NCBI GenBank assembly: GCA_963577065.1
Contig: CAUYXJ010000090.1
Span: 1 to 11,203, forward strand
Source: CAUYXJ01 sp963577065
Lineage (GTDB): Bacteria; Chloroflexota; Dehalococcoidia; Tepidiformales; Tepidiformaceae
Reading direction: 5' to 3'
Length of the DNA: 11,203 nt
Made by a program: the position numbers and the translations under genes. The notes beneath the pieces were generated by a model. It saw only the letters and a list, made by a program, of their open reading frames with translations, ran no database searches and was not told the origin of the DNA. Of the stretch, positions 5,340-11,203 are shown piece after piece. How positions within the stretch are numbered: the stretch's first letter is position 1; every line of letters starts with the position of its first letter.

Positions 5340-6459
5340 GTGTCGGTCCTGAGCAGCCTGCGAAGCGTCGCGCCGTACTTCGCCCTCGCGGCGTTCGTGG
5401 TGGCGATAGCGCTGTTCGGGCTCCGCTGTACCGGACTCCTGACGGAGGAAGTGACCGTGGCCTTCCCGGCGACCGACCCGAGCGGGACGCCCGTGGAGCG
5501 CGATCTCGAGATCGTCACGCTCCTGCCGAAAGACGCGATCCCCGCGATCTTCGACCCCGAAATCATCTCCGCAAAGGACGCCAACCGGCAACTGAGCGAC
5601 GCCGACCTCGTCATCGGTATCTCGATCGAGGGCCAGCATCGTGCCTACGGCGTCGCCTTCCTGAGCGGCCACGAGATCGTCGACGACACGCTCGCTGGCC
5701 GCGCAATCGCGGCTACGTGGTGACCGCTCTGCTTTACGGGCATCGTGTATGCCCGCGAAGTCGAGGGCCGAACGCTGACGTTCGGGGTCTCCGGGAAGCT
5801 GATCCTGAACGCGCTGGTGATGTACGACCGCCAGACCGACTCGCTCTGGAGTCAGTTCCTCGGCGTGGCCGTGCAGGGACCGCTCGCGGGGACCAAGCTC
5901 GAGGTCCTGCCCTCGGTGCTGACCGACTGGGGGCAGCTGGCGCGCCCTGCATCCGGACACGACAGCCCTCGACCAGGGTGGCCCCCGCAGCGATAGCTAT
6001 GCGAGCTACTACACAAGCGACCGGGCGGGCGTCATCGGCGAGTCGAATGAGGACGGTCGTCTGGCGCGCAAAGACTTCGTTCTCGGCCTGCAGCTGAGCG
6101 CGGGGCAGAAGGCCTACGCCTTCGTTGATCTGGAGCGGAAGCCGGTCCTGAACGACCGCATAGGCGACCGCGCCGTCCTGATTGCGTTCAACGGGGAGGC
6201 CGGCGCCGCCGTCGCCTACGACCCTGTCGTTGGGGGTGAGTCCCTGACCTTCGAACGCTACGAGAACTACGAGGGCCCCGGCATCGGCCTCCTTGACCGG
6301 GAGACGGGAACCGTCTGGTCGGGGCTCACGGGCGAAGCCCTCGAAGGCGAGCTGGCGGGCCAACGGCTGGAGACGATCCCGTCCTTCACCGTCTTCTGGT
6401 TCGCGTGGTCGGATTACTTCCCGGCCGCTGCCCTCTACGAGCCGGTCAGCGGGAGCTGA
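5340..6459 (+). CDS. DUF3179 family protein, candidate selenoprotein, with one apparent frameshift
   Basis: A DUF3179 protein of about 372 aa if read through. The GTG at 5340 is preferred because a membrane anchor follows at residues 12-30 (YFALAAFVVAIALFGL). A GTG at 5271 is the alternative, and neither has a good ribosome site. The first half has LLPKDAIPAIFDP, VIGISIEGQHRAYGV and GHEIVDDTLAGRAIAATW. An in-frame TGA (5721-5723, residue 128) follows, and the frame resumes as PLCFTGIVYAREVEGRTLTFGVSG. In the family this spot is CPLC, so TGA replaces the first Cys, giving UxxC with Cys131. A second half with repeated architecture (LARKDFVLGLQL, RKPVLNDRIG, LLDRETGTVWSGLTGEALEG, FWFAWSDYFP) follows in another frame. 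One extra base near 5931-5937, in GGGGG, separates DWG from WRALHPDT. The alternative is a pseudogene, but the TGA position and hairpin argue against decay at that site. Confidence 0.8.
5721..5760 (+). promoter_or_regulatory. UGA codon and candidate bacterial SECIS hairpin
   Basis: The TGA at 5721-5723 is followed by CGGGCAT-CGTGT-ATGCCCG (5737-5755), a perfect 7-bp stem with a 5-base loop. The helix extends below an A-C mismatch through T-G, T-A, T-A and C-G pairs down to 5732/5760. The loop begins 20 bases after the TGA and its second base is G. This fits the general bacterial SECIS description: a small loop with G in the first two positions, a stem of several pairs, and loop distance of roughly 16-37 bases. 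The base after the TGA is C, a weak termination context. The coding sequence through the hairpin is normal DUF3179 protein. Confidence 0.75.
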
Positions 6460-6760
6460 GCCGCCAACGCGCCAGTCGCCACAGGGCGCAGATTGCGGCG
6501 AACCCAAGCACCATCGCGAGGAATGCCACGCCCGAGGCGAAGAGCAAGCTGAGCGGCACGAGCACACCCCCCGTGACATCGAGGGCGCGCGTCGCCCGCT
6601 CAAAGAGGTGCTCGCCGCTCTCCCGGTAGGCGACGACGACGCCCGCCAGGAGACCGGCGCCGAGGGCCAGCGCACCGCTCGCTCGTACCGATCGGCACGC
6701 GGGCCCTCGTTCATCACGCCCTCGCACGATGCCGTTCGGCGGGGCGCCCGGCGGTGACAC
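6446..6760 (-). CDS. Small hypothetical membrane protein, up to 104 aa
   Basis: A minus-strand frame with two membrane helices, about residues 30-45 (ALALGAGLLAGVVVAY) and 66-93 (VLVPLSLLFASGVAFLAMVL and on), ending in a basic tail (RLARWRLSSR). From residue 30 onward the codon third positions are nearly all G or C, as in real genes here. The first 28 residues look less gene-like, so the true start may be later than the GTG at 6760; no ribosome site settles it. It overlaps the end of the DUF3179 gene by 14 bases tail to tail. It is the only plausible occupant of 6460-6815. I recognise no family. Confidence 0.5.
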   Translation of the reverse strand: MSPPGAPPNGIVRGRDERGPACRSVRASGALALGAGLLAGVVVAYRESGEHLFERATRALDVTGGVLVPLSLLFASGVAFLAMVLGFAAICALWRLARWRLSSR

Positions 6761-6815
6761 GCATCACGCCGTGGCGCTTTTGCGCGCAATCCGTTCGGAG
6801 CGCGATGATAGATGG

Positions 6816-7802
6816 ATGCCCCCTTCCGTCCGGGTCTCCAACCTCACGCGCCGCTTCGGCGAGATCACCGCAGTCGACGACGTCTCGTTCGAGGTAGGGG
6901 AGGCCGAGATCTTCGGCTTTCTCGGTCCCAATGGAGCCGGCAAGACCACCACCATCTCGATGCTCTGCACGCTGCTCACCCCCACCGCCGGCCAGGCCTA
7001 CGTCGGCGGCCACGAGGTCGGCGAGGACGCCGGGGCCGTGCGCCGCGAGATCGGGATCGTCTTCCAGGACTCGACGGTCGACGAGCGCCTGACCGCGCGC
7101 GAAAACCTCGTCTTCCACGGCGAACTCTTCGGCATGCCCCGCAACGAGATTCGGCCCCGCGCGGAACAGCTCCTCGAGCGGGTCGAGCTCGCCGATCGCG
7201 CGGACGACGCCGTCCTCACGTTTTCGGGCGGGATGCGCCGCCGCCTGGAGGTCGCACGCGGCCTCATGCACTGGCCATCAGTGCTCTTCCTGGACGAGCC
7301 CACCGTGGGCCTCGACCCACAGACGCGCCGCAGCCTCTGGGCGTACGCCCGCTCCCTGCGGGAGACCGAGGGCGTGACCATCTTCCTGACCACCCACTAC
7401 ATGGACGAAGCCGAAGCCTGCGATCGCGTTGCGATCATGGACTACGGAAAGATCATCGCGCTGGACACCCCGGAGCACCTCAAGGCGACGCTCGGGGGCG
7501 ACGTCGTCTCGGTATCGGGCGCGGACAACGAAGCGCTCGCACGCGAGGTGCGCGAATCGTTCGAGGTCGAGCCGCGCATCGAGAACGACGCCGTAGAGTT
7601 CAACGTCGAACGTGGCGGTGACTTCGTCCCGATCCTCCTCGCGCGGCTCAAGAACCCCGTCCAGTCCGTGGGCATCCGCGCGCCGACACTCGAGGACGTG
7701 TTCGTATCGCTCACAGGGCACCAGATTCGCGATACGAGCTTTAGCGAGCAGGACAAGTTCCGATCGATGCAAAAGCGCGGTTTCGGGAGGAGGATGCGAT
7801 GA
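6816..7802 (+). CDS. ABC transporter ATP-binding protein, DrrA/CcmA type, 328 aa
   Basis: Cytoplasmic ATPase of an ABC-2 exporter. All motifs are present: Walker A GPNGAGKTT (37-45), Q-loop Gln84 (VFQD), signature FSGGM (136-140, Leu replaced by Phe as in many DrrA proteins), Walker B VLFLDEP (156-162) and switch His194 (TTHYMDEAE). The C-terminal extension with APTLEDVFVSLTGHQ is typical of the daunorubicin-resistance DrrA group. ATG 6816 is chosen because the family's VRVSNLTRRFG start follows directly; the in-frame ATG at 6729 would add 29 unrelated residues. GGAG at 6797-6800 is rather far (15 bases), so a leaderless or weakly initiated message is possible. The stop overlaps the permease start (ATGA). 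The substrate is not predictable; drugs, polyketides or lipids are typical. Confidence 0.93.
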   Translation: MPPSVRVSNLTRRFGEITAVDDVSFEVGEAEIFGFLGPNGAGKTTTISMLCTLLTPTAGQAYVGGHEVGEDAGAVRREIGIVFQDSTVDERLTARENLVFHGELFGMPRNEIRPRAEQLLERVELADRADDAVLTFSGGMRRRLEVARGLMHWPSVLFLDEPTVGLDPQTRRSLWAYARSLRETEGVTIFLTTHYMDEAEACDRVAIMDYGKIIALDTPEHLKATLGGDVVSVSGADNEALAREVRESFEVEPRIENDAVEFNVERGGDFVPILLARLKNPVQSVGIRAPTLEDVFVSLTGHQIRDTSFSEQDKFRSMQKRGFGRRMR

Positions 7803-8683
7803 CCGCAGAACAGGCGACCGAAGCTGCCCCGAACGTGCGCACGGGGGTGCCGCGGAGGACCGGCGGCCGGGCCAGCTTCCTCCAGGTCGTGCGCGTCATC
7901 TGGCTGCGCGAGATCCTGATCTACTTCCGCGACAAGCCACGGATGATCTCGGCTTTCACGATGCCGGTGATCATGCTGGTGATGTTCGGTGAGGGGCTCG
8001 GCAAGAGCATCGCGCCGCTACCCGGTGGTATCGACTACCGGCAGTTCATCTTCCCCGGCATGGTCGCGATGATCGTGCTGATGAATTCGATCTTCGCGGG
8101 TGTTTCGATCGTGACCGACCGCCAGTTCGGCTTTCTCCGCGAGATCCTCGTAGCACCCGTCAGCCGTGCCGCGATCTGCATCGGCAAGATCAGCGGCGGG
8201 GCGACGATCGCGCTCGTGAACGGCTCGGTCATGTTCGCGATCGCGCCGATCCTCGGGATCGACATCTCCCTGATCGTCGTCGCCAAGCTGCTGCCCCTGA
8301 TCGCGCTGATCTCGTTCATGCTGACGGGCGTGGGCGTGGCCCTGGGCAGCCGCCTGCGTTCGGTCGAGAGCTTTCAGATGATCTCGCAGATGGCGATCTT
8401 CCCGGCGATGTTCCTCTCCGGCATCTTCTTCCCCATCAACAACGTCCCCACCTGGATGGATGTCCTGGTGAAGCTCAACCCGGTGACCTATGCGGTGGCG
8501 CCCATCCGCGAGATCGCGCTCTCGGAGCAGCTCGCCGCGATCCCCGAAGATGCCCCCTTCCAGATCACCCATGTGGAGCTCTTTGGCCACACCCTCAGCA
8601 CCTTCGAGGAGATCGGCATCGTCGTGGCCTTCGGCGCGCTGATGCTCGTGATCGCAATCCGCGCAATCCAGACCACCGAGTAG
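7799..8683 (+). CDS. ABC-2 type permease, DrrB family, 294 aa
   Basis: Membrane partner of the preceding ATPase. The ATG overlaps its stop by four bases and has a very strong ribosome site, GGAGGAGG, 5 bases upstream. After a soluble N-terminus of about 40 residues and the RDKPRMI entry helix, six membrane segments are visible: MISAFTMPVIMLVMFG; FIFPGMVAMIVLMNSIFAG; IALVNGSVMFAIAPILGI; LLPLIALISFMLTGVGVAL; MAIFPAMFLSGIFFPI; and IGIVVAFGALMLVIAI. Between the second and third is the family motif FLREILVAPVSRAAI, where the ATPase docks. LNPVTYAVAPIRE before the last helix is also diagnostic of ABC2_membrane proteins. One copy each of ATPase and permease implies a homodimeric full transporter. 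It is convergent with the PilZ gene, with 28 bases between stops. Confidence 0.93.
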   Translation: MTAEQATEAAPNVRTGVPRRTGGRASFLQVVRVIWLREILIYFRDKPRMISAFTMPVIMLVMFGEGLGKSIAPLPGGIDYRQFIFPGMVAMIVLMNSIFAGVSIVTDRQFGFLREILVAPVSRAAICIGKISGGATIALVNGSVMFAIAPILGIDISLIVVAKLLPLIALISFMLTGVGVALGSRLRSVESFQMISQMAIFPAMFLSGIFFPINNVPTWMDVLVKLNPVTYAVAPIREIALSEQLAAIPEDAPFQITHVELFGHTLSTFEEIGIVVAFGALMLVIAIRAIQTTE

Positions 8684-8685
8684 GG

Positions 8686-8710
8686 CCGCGGGCGTCAGCC
8701 GCCTGCGCGG
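8686..8710. terminator. Hairpin in the convergent gap between the permease and PilZ genes
   Basis: CCGCG (8686-8690) pairs with CGCGG (8706-8710) and GGCG (8691-8694) with CGCC (8700-8703), with a TG bulge and a 5-base loop. Nine pairs in total nearly fill the 28-base gap between two converging stop codons. There is no T-run. It is a likely shared terminator. Confidence 0.4.
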
Positions 8711-8711
8711 G

Positions 8712-9248
8712 TCAGCTGGCGCTCGACGCCTCGATCAGCTTGCGCACGAGCGGCGCGCGTTCCTCGGCAGAGTCGGGATCGAAGGCGAGGTGCACGAGGA
8801 CGCCCTGCTCGCTTCGCTCGATCGCGGCCACGGCACCTTCGAGATGGGCGGGCTCACGCACGAGCGAGACCTCGATCCAGGAGGCCGCCGGGGCCTGCGG
8901 AAGCTCGATGCAGGCGCCCCCTTCGGAGAGGTCGCGCAGAACGCCCGGACGGCCGACCGTCGCCCCCGACTCGTACGCGAAGACCTCGATCACGACGGGC
9001 TGGCGCAGTTTTTCGCGGGAGTCGATCGCTGTCCACGCGCCCGTCATCGTGAAGACGACGATCTCGCCCGCTTGGCTGGACAGCTGCGCTCGCCGGACGA
9101 AGCGCCCGGAGTCCGTCGCGCGGACGAGCAGGGCCCGCTCCCCCTCGATCCAGGGAGCGGCCGTCTTCAGGCGCAGGCTGAGAAGATCCCCGGCAAAGCT
9201 CACGACGGCTGCCCCCTGCTGGCTCGGGGGAGCGGTGCGCGGCTGCAC
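8712..9248 (-). CDS. PilZ domain protein (cyclic-di-GMP receptor), 178 aa
   Basis: The C-terminal half is a PilZ domain with both binding motifs: RxxxR at Arg78-Glu-Lys-Leu-Arg82 and DxSxxG at Asp106-Leu-Ser108-Glu-Gly-Gly111, followed by the usual strand ACIELP. Cyclic-di-GMP binding is therefore expected. Residues 12-72 are beta-rich (AAVVSFAGDLLSLRL, EIVVFTM), as in the YcgR-type N-terminal barrel that precedes PilZ in many proteins. The start GTG at 9248 is uncertain: no ribosome site is visible, and the frame continues upstream, without a stop, into residues that clearly belong to the methyltransferase (FAWNAFAFDHHVAARLDG). The gene may thus be read as the tail of a broken methyltransferase-PilZ fusion. 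It is convergent with the ABC permease gene. Confidence 0.82.
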   Translation of the reverse strand: MQPRTAPPSQQGAAVVSFAGDLLSLRLKTAAPWIEGERALLVRATDSGRFVRRAQLSSQAGEIVVFTMTGAWTAIDSREKLRQPVVIEVFAYESGATVGRPGVLRDLSEGGACIELPQAPAASWIEVSLVREPAHLEGAVAAIERSEQGVLVHLAFDPDSAEERAPLVRKLIEASSAS

Positions 9249-9727
9249 GACGATGACGGGCTTGTCTTCGTGCCGTCCGTCCAGGCGCGCCGCGACGTGA
9301 TGGTCAAACGCAAAGGCGTTCCACGCGAACCTACCATTTGGACGAAGCGAGGCCGCGACGCGCTCGAACGTACGCCCCGGTCAGCCCACGTCGGGAGGTG
9401 CAGGAGCGCGCGATAAGGACAGTAGATCAGGCCCGCGAGCTCATCCAGCTCGAGATCCCGCATGTCTCCCGGGCGCAGATCGAGCGAGACACCTGCCTCG
9501 GCAGCCGCCGCGCTGGCCTGCTCGAGCATCGTCGACGAAGAGTCGATGCCGATGACGGTCCGGCCCGTAGCGCGAGCGACGGGTATCGCGACTCGGCCGT
9601 CGCCGATAGCGAGCTCCACGAGTGGCCCGTCGGCTTCCGCAGCGAGTCCGACGTAAAACGGAACATCTGCCGTCATCCCGGCTGACCACTCCTCGTACTT
9701 CGAGGCGAACTCTTCGTCCCAGCTCAC
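9200..9727 (-). pseudogene. Class I SAM-dependent methyltransferase, frameshifted and truncated
   Basis: The start is GTG 9727, with AGGA about 9 bases upstream. The first 118 residues are a good Rossmann methyltransferase: helix FASKYEEWSAGMTADVPFY, motif I VELAIGDGR (37-45), acidic Asp62 in VIGIDSS, GDMRDL (87-92) and LIYCPYRALLHLPTWADR. The frame then fails near 9368-9372, giving non-family residues to a stop at 9200. One added base there restores FERVAASLRPNGRFAWNAFAFDHHVAARLDG in the frame that continues into the PilZ protein. The usual last 70-85 residues of this family are missing even after correction. So there is both a one-base deletion (or sequencing error) and a lost C-terminus. 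The substrate is unknown, and a functional enzyme is unlikely as written. Confidence 0.72.
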
Positions 9728-9826
9728 GCGGCAATCCTACGAGCGCGCTTCCTGGTGCCCACAACACCCGGCGACCCGACTCTCATGGCGCTGCCACGGC
9801 GGCCAGGGCGCTGCGCTGCGCGGTCA

Positions 9827-9840
9827 GCGCCCACAGGCGC
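9827..9840 (-). terminator. Small hairpin at the amidohydrolase stop codon
   Basis: GCGCC-CACA-GGCGC forms a perfect 5-bp stem touching the TAG of the amidohydrolase gene. No T-run follows. It may be a weak terminator separating that gene from the methyltransferase remnant, whose start is 112 bases downstream. I see no other gene in 9728-9839. Confidence 0.25.
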
Positions 9841-11203
9841 TAGGCGCGGCCGTGGCGCAGGAGCTGCCCGCTGGTCGCGCCGGTCGATTCGCCGTCCTCG
9901 AAGGTCACCTCGCCGTTGACGATGATGTTGCGGTAGCCACGCGGCTTGCGCACGAGGCGCCAGGCACCGGCGGGGTAGTCGTAGGCCCGCTCGGTCTTGC
10001 CCATGTCGAGGTTGTCGAGGTCGTAGACGACGATGTCGGCGGGGGCGCCCTCACGGATCGTGCCGCGGTCGCGGAAGCCGGCGGCGAGGGCGGGGTAGGC
10101 GCTCAGCCGCCAGTGCGCCTGCTCGAGATCCATGATCTCGTTGTCCCGCACCAGGAGTGCCAGGTACTCGGTCGGATAGCGGCCGAGCGTAATGAACTTC
10201 GTGTGGGCACCGCCGTCGGAGACGCCGGGGAGGGCGAAGGCGGAGTTCGCCATCGCCTTCATCGCTTCCATATCCGCGGGACGCTCCGCCGTCACGAACA
10301 GCGCCTGCATGTCGTCCTCGAGCGCGATGTCGAGCATCGTATCGATGACGTGTGTGCCCCGGTCCTTCGCGATCTCGCCGACGGTCCAGCCCTCGTACTT
10401 CCGCAACGCGTCGTTGTGCAGCTCGCCAACGGTGAGCACGTCGAAGCCGAAGACGACACCGGCGCCGCCCATCGCCGACTCCTCGTACTCGGCTCGGGCC
10501 GCCGCCCGGCGCTCGGGGTCGGCCATCTTCGCCGCCCGCTCGGCCACAGTGCCCAGGGTGATTTCACGCCAGACGGGGCTGGAGTCGAACAGGTTCCACT
10601 CCTCGAACGTGAACTGGAAGTTGTTCTCCGCGGTCAGGGCCTGGCCGAAGATGCGCGTGCCCCGGGCGTTGCACTCGTCGAGCCAGCGGATCGCGTCGCG
10701 GTACTGCGGCATGGCGATCCCGTGCTGGTCCGTGAAGACGGCGAGGACGTTCCAGATCACGGGGCGGCCGCTCTCGTCTGCGAGCTTCTCCGTCAGCTCC
10801 TGGCCGGCGCCGATGCACTGGATGAAGCCCCGGCCGACCTTGCGCAGGACGCGGGCGAACGAAACGAGGTCCGCCTCGGTCATGACGTTCGTGATCATCG
10901 AGGTGCCGTCGTAGTCGCGCTGGACGTCGTTGTCGCCACCGAGTTGCGCGGACCAGCCGCAGCCGCCCGCGGCCAAGCCCTCCTCCATCAGGCGGCTCAT
11001 CTCCGCCATCTCGTCCTCGGTGGCGGCCCGGCTCTTGGCAGCCTCGGTGCCCATCACGTAAGCCATGAGCGGGTTCAGGGGCATGTAGCTGAGGAGGTTC
11101 ACGCCTTTGGGCGTGCGGTCGAGGCTGTCGAGGAATTCGGGGTACGTCTCCCAGTCCCAGGGCATGCCCTCCTGCATCGATTCGAGCGGCACTGCCTCGT
11201 TGC
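9840..11203 (-). CDS. D-aminoacylase-type amidohydrolase, 5' end outside the window
   Basis: A metal-dependent hydrolase of the amidohydrolase superfamily, close to N-acyl-D-amino-acid deacylases. At least 453 residues are present; the frame runs off the right edge, so the N-terminus with the metal-binding HxH is missing. A GTG at 11192 is only an internal valine (NEAVPLESM). Visible family parts are EGMPWDWETYPEFLDSLDR, the helix-rich MEEGLAAGGCGWSAQL, FGQALTAENNFQFTFEEWNL, and GVSDGGAHTKFITLGRYPTEYLALLV, where the Asp of SDGGAH corresponds to the catalytic Asp of D-aminoacylases. Near the end, GTIREGAPADIVVYDLDNL and IIVNGEV are the typical C-terminal barrel. The true substrate is open, since many members act on other N-acyl amides or hydantoin-like compounds. 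Confidence 0.9.
   Translation of the reverse strand, partial: NEAVPLESMQEGMPWDWETYPEFLDSLDRTPKGVNLLSYMPLNPLMAYVMGTEAAKSRAATEDEMAEMSRLMEEGLAAGGCGWSAQLGGDNDVQRDYDGTSMITNVMTEADLVSFARVLRKVGRGFIQCIGAGQELTEKLADESGRPVIWNVLAVFTDQHGIAMPQYRDAIRWLDECNARGTRIFGQALTAENNFQFTFEEWNLFDSSPVWREITLGTVAERAAKMADPERRAAARAEYEESAMGGAGVVFGFDVLTVGELHNDALRKYEGWTVGEIAKDRGTHVIDTMLDIALEDDMQALFVTAERPADMEAMKAMANSAFALPGVSDGGAHTKFITLGRYPTEYLALLVRDNEIMDLEQAHWRLSAYPALAAGFRDRGTIREGAPADIVVYDLDNLDMGKTERAYDYPAGAWRLVRKPRGYRNIIVNGEVTFEDGESTGATSGQLLRHGRA

Noticed and set aside
5721..5723. TGA read as tryptophan or glycine by a changed genetic code
   Set aside because: TGA is the natural stop of several intact genes here (DUF4349, the second TrkA protein, ABC ATPase). 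The conserved residue at this column is Cys, which fits selenocysteine better.
5271..5723. A complete 150-codon protein ending at the TGA, with a separate gene starting at 5745
   Set aside because: The family sequence runs in the same frame across the TGA, and the bases between the two halves encode the conserved PLCFTGIV. A split into two genes would cut the domain through its most conserved motif.
5734..6789. Minus-strand frame of 351 codons opposite the DUF3179 gene
   Set aside because: It is Arg/Ala/Pro-rich low-complexity translation with no family pattern, while the plus strand carries recognisable DUF3179 sequence throughout.
10192..10914. Plus-strand frame of 240 codons opposite the amidohydrolase
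   Set aside because: It is a Ser/Ala/Arg-rich shadow. The minus strand encodes a continuous D-aminoacylase-type protein.

Overview
This is a GC-rich bacterial window of about two thirds G+C, with short gene gaps, GTG starts and GTGA/ATGA overlaps. The methyltransferase remnant, stand-alone prephenate dehydratase, DrrAB-type exporter and paired TrkA proteins look most like an uncultured high-GC actinobacterium, perhaps Thermoleophilia-like. A GC-rich deltaproteobacterial-type lineage is not excluded. This placement is inference from recognised protein families, not a search.

Layout. From 1 to 1800 there is a small minus-strand gene of unknown function (162-377) under a good sigma70-like promoter. 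Divergent from it is a DUF4349 lipoprotein gene (618-1562) behind an ECF-sigma-type promoter, followed by a 54-residue membrane protein (1634-1798) and a perfect 77-bp tandem duplication (1803-1956). From 2060 to 4449 a tight plus-strand cluster encodes a UspA-like protein, two TrkA/RCK-type NAD-binding proteins and prephenate dehydratase (pheA). It ends in a strong hairpin shared with the convergent minus-strand gene, a membrane protein with a degenerate GGDEF domain (4460-5152). From 5340 to 6459 lies a DUF3179 protein. A small membrane ORF (6446-6760, minus) overlaps its tail. A DrrA/DrrB-type ABC exporter pair follows (6816-8683). Convergent to it are a PilZ protein (8712-9248) and a frameshifted, C-terminally truncated SAM methyltransferase (9200-9727). 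The window ends inside a D-aminoacylase-type amidohydrolase (9840 to beyond 11203, minus).

Main discovery candidate. The DUF3179 gene is interrupted by an in-frame TGA at 5721-5723, exactly where the family has the first Cys of its conserved CPLC motif. The TGA is followed at the proper distance by a bacterial SECIS-like hairpin. The gene is therefore best read as a selenoprotein with a UxxC redox motif. A separate one-base frameshift near 5931-5937 also has to be explained (sequencing error or decay).

Functional links are modest. The Usp-TrkA-TrkA block looks like potassium or stress control without its channel subunit. A degenerate GGDEF protein and an intact PilZ motif set both point to cyclic-di-GMP signalling. 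The ABC pair is a drug or lipid exporter of unknown substrate. No genes of the selenocysteine machinery (selA, selB, selC, selD) are in the window.
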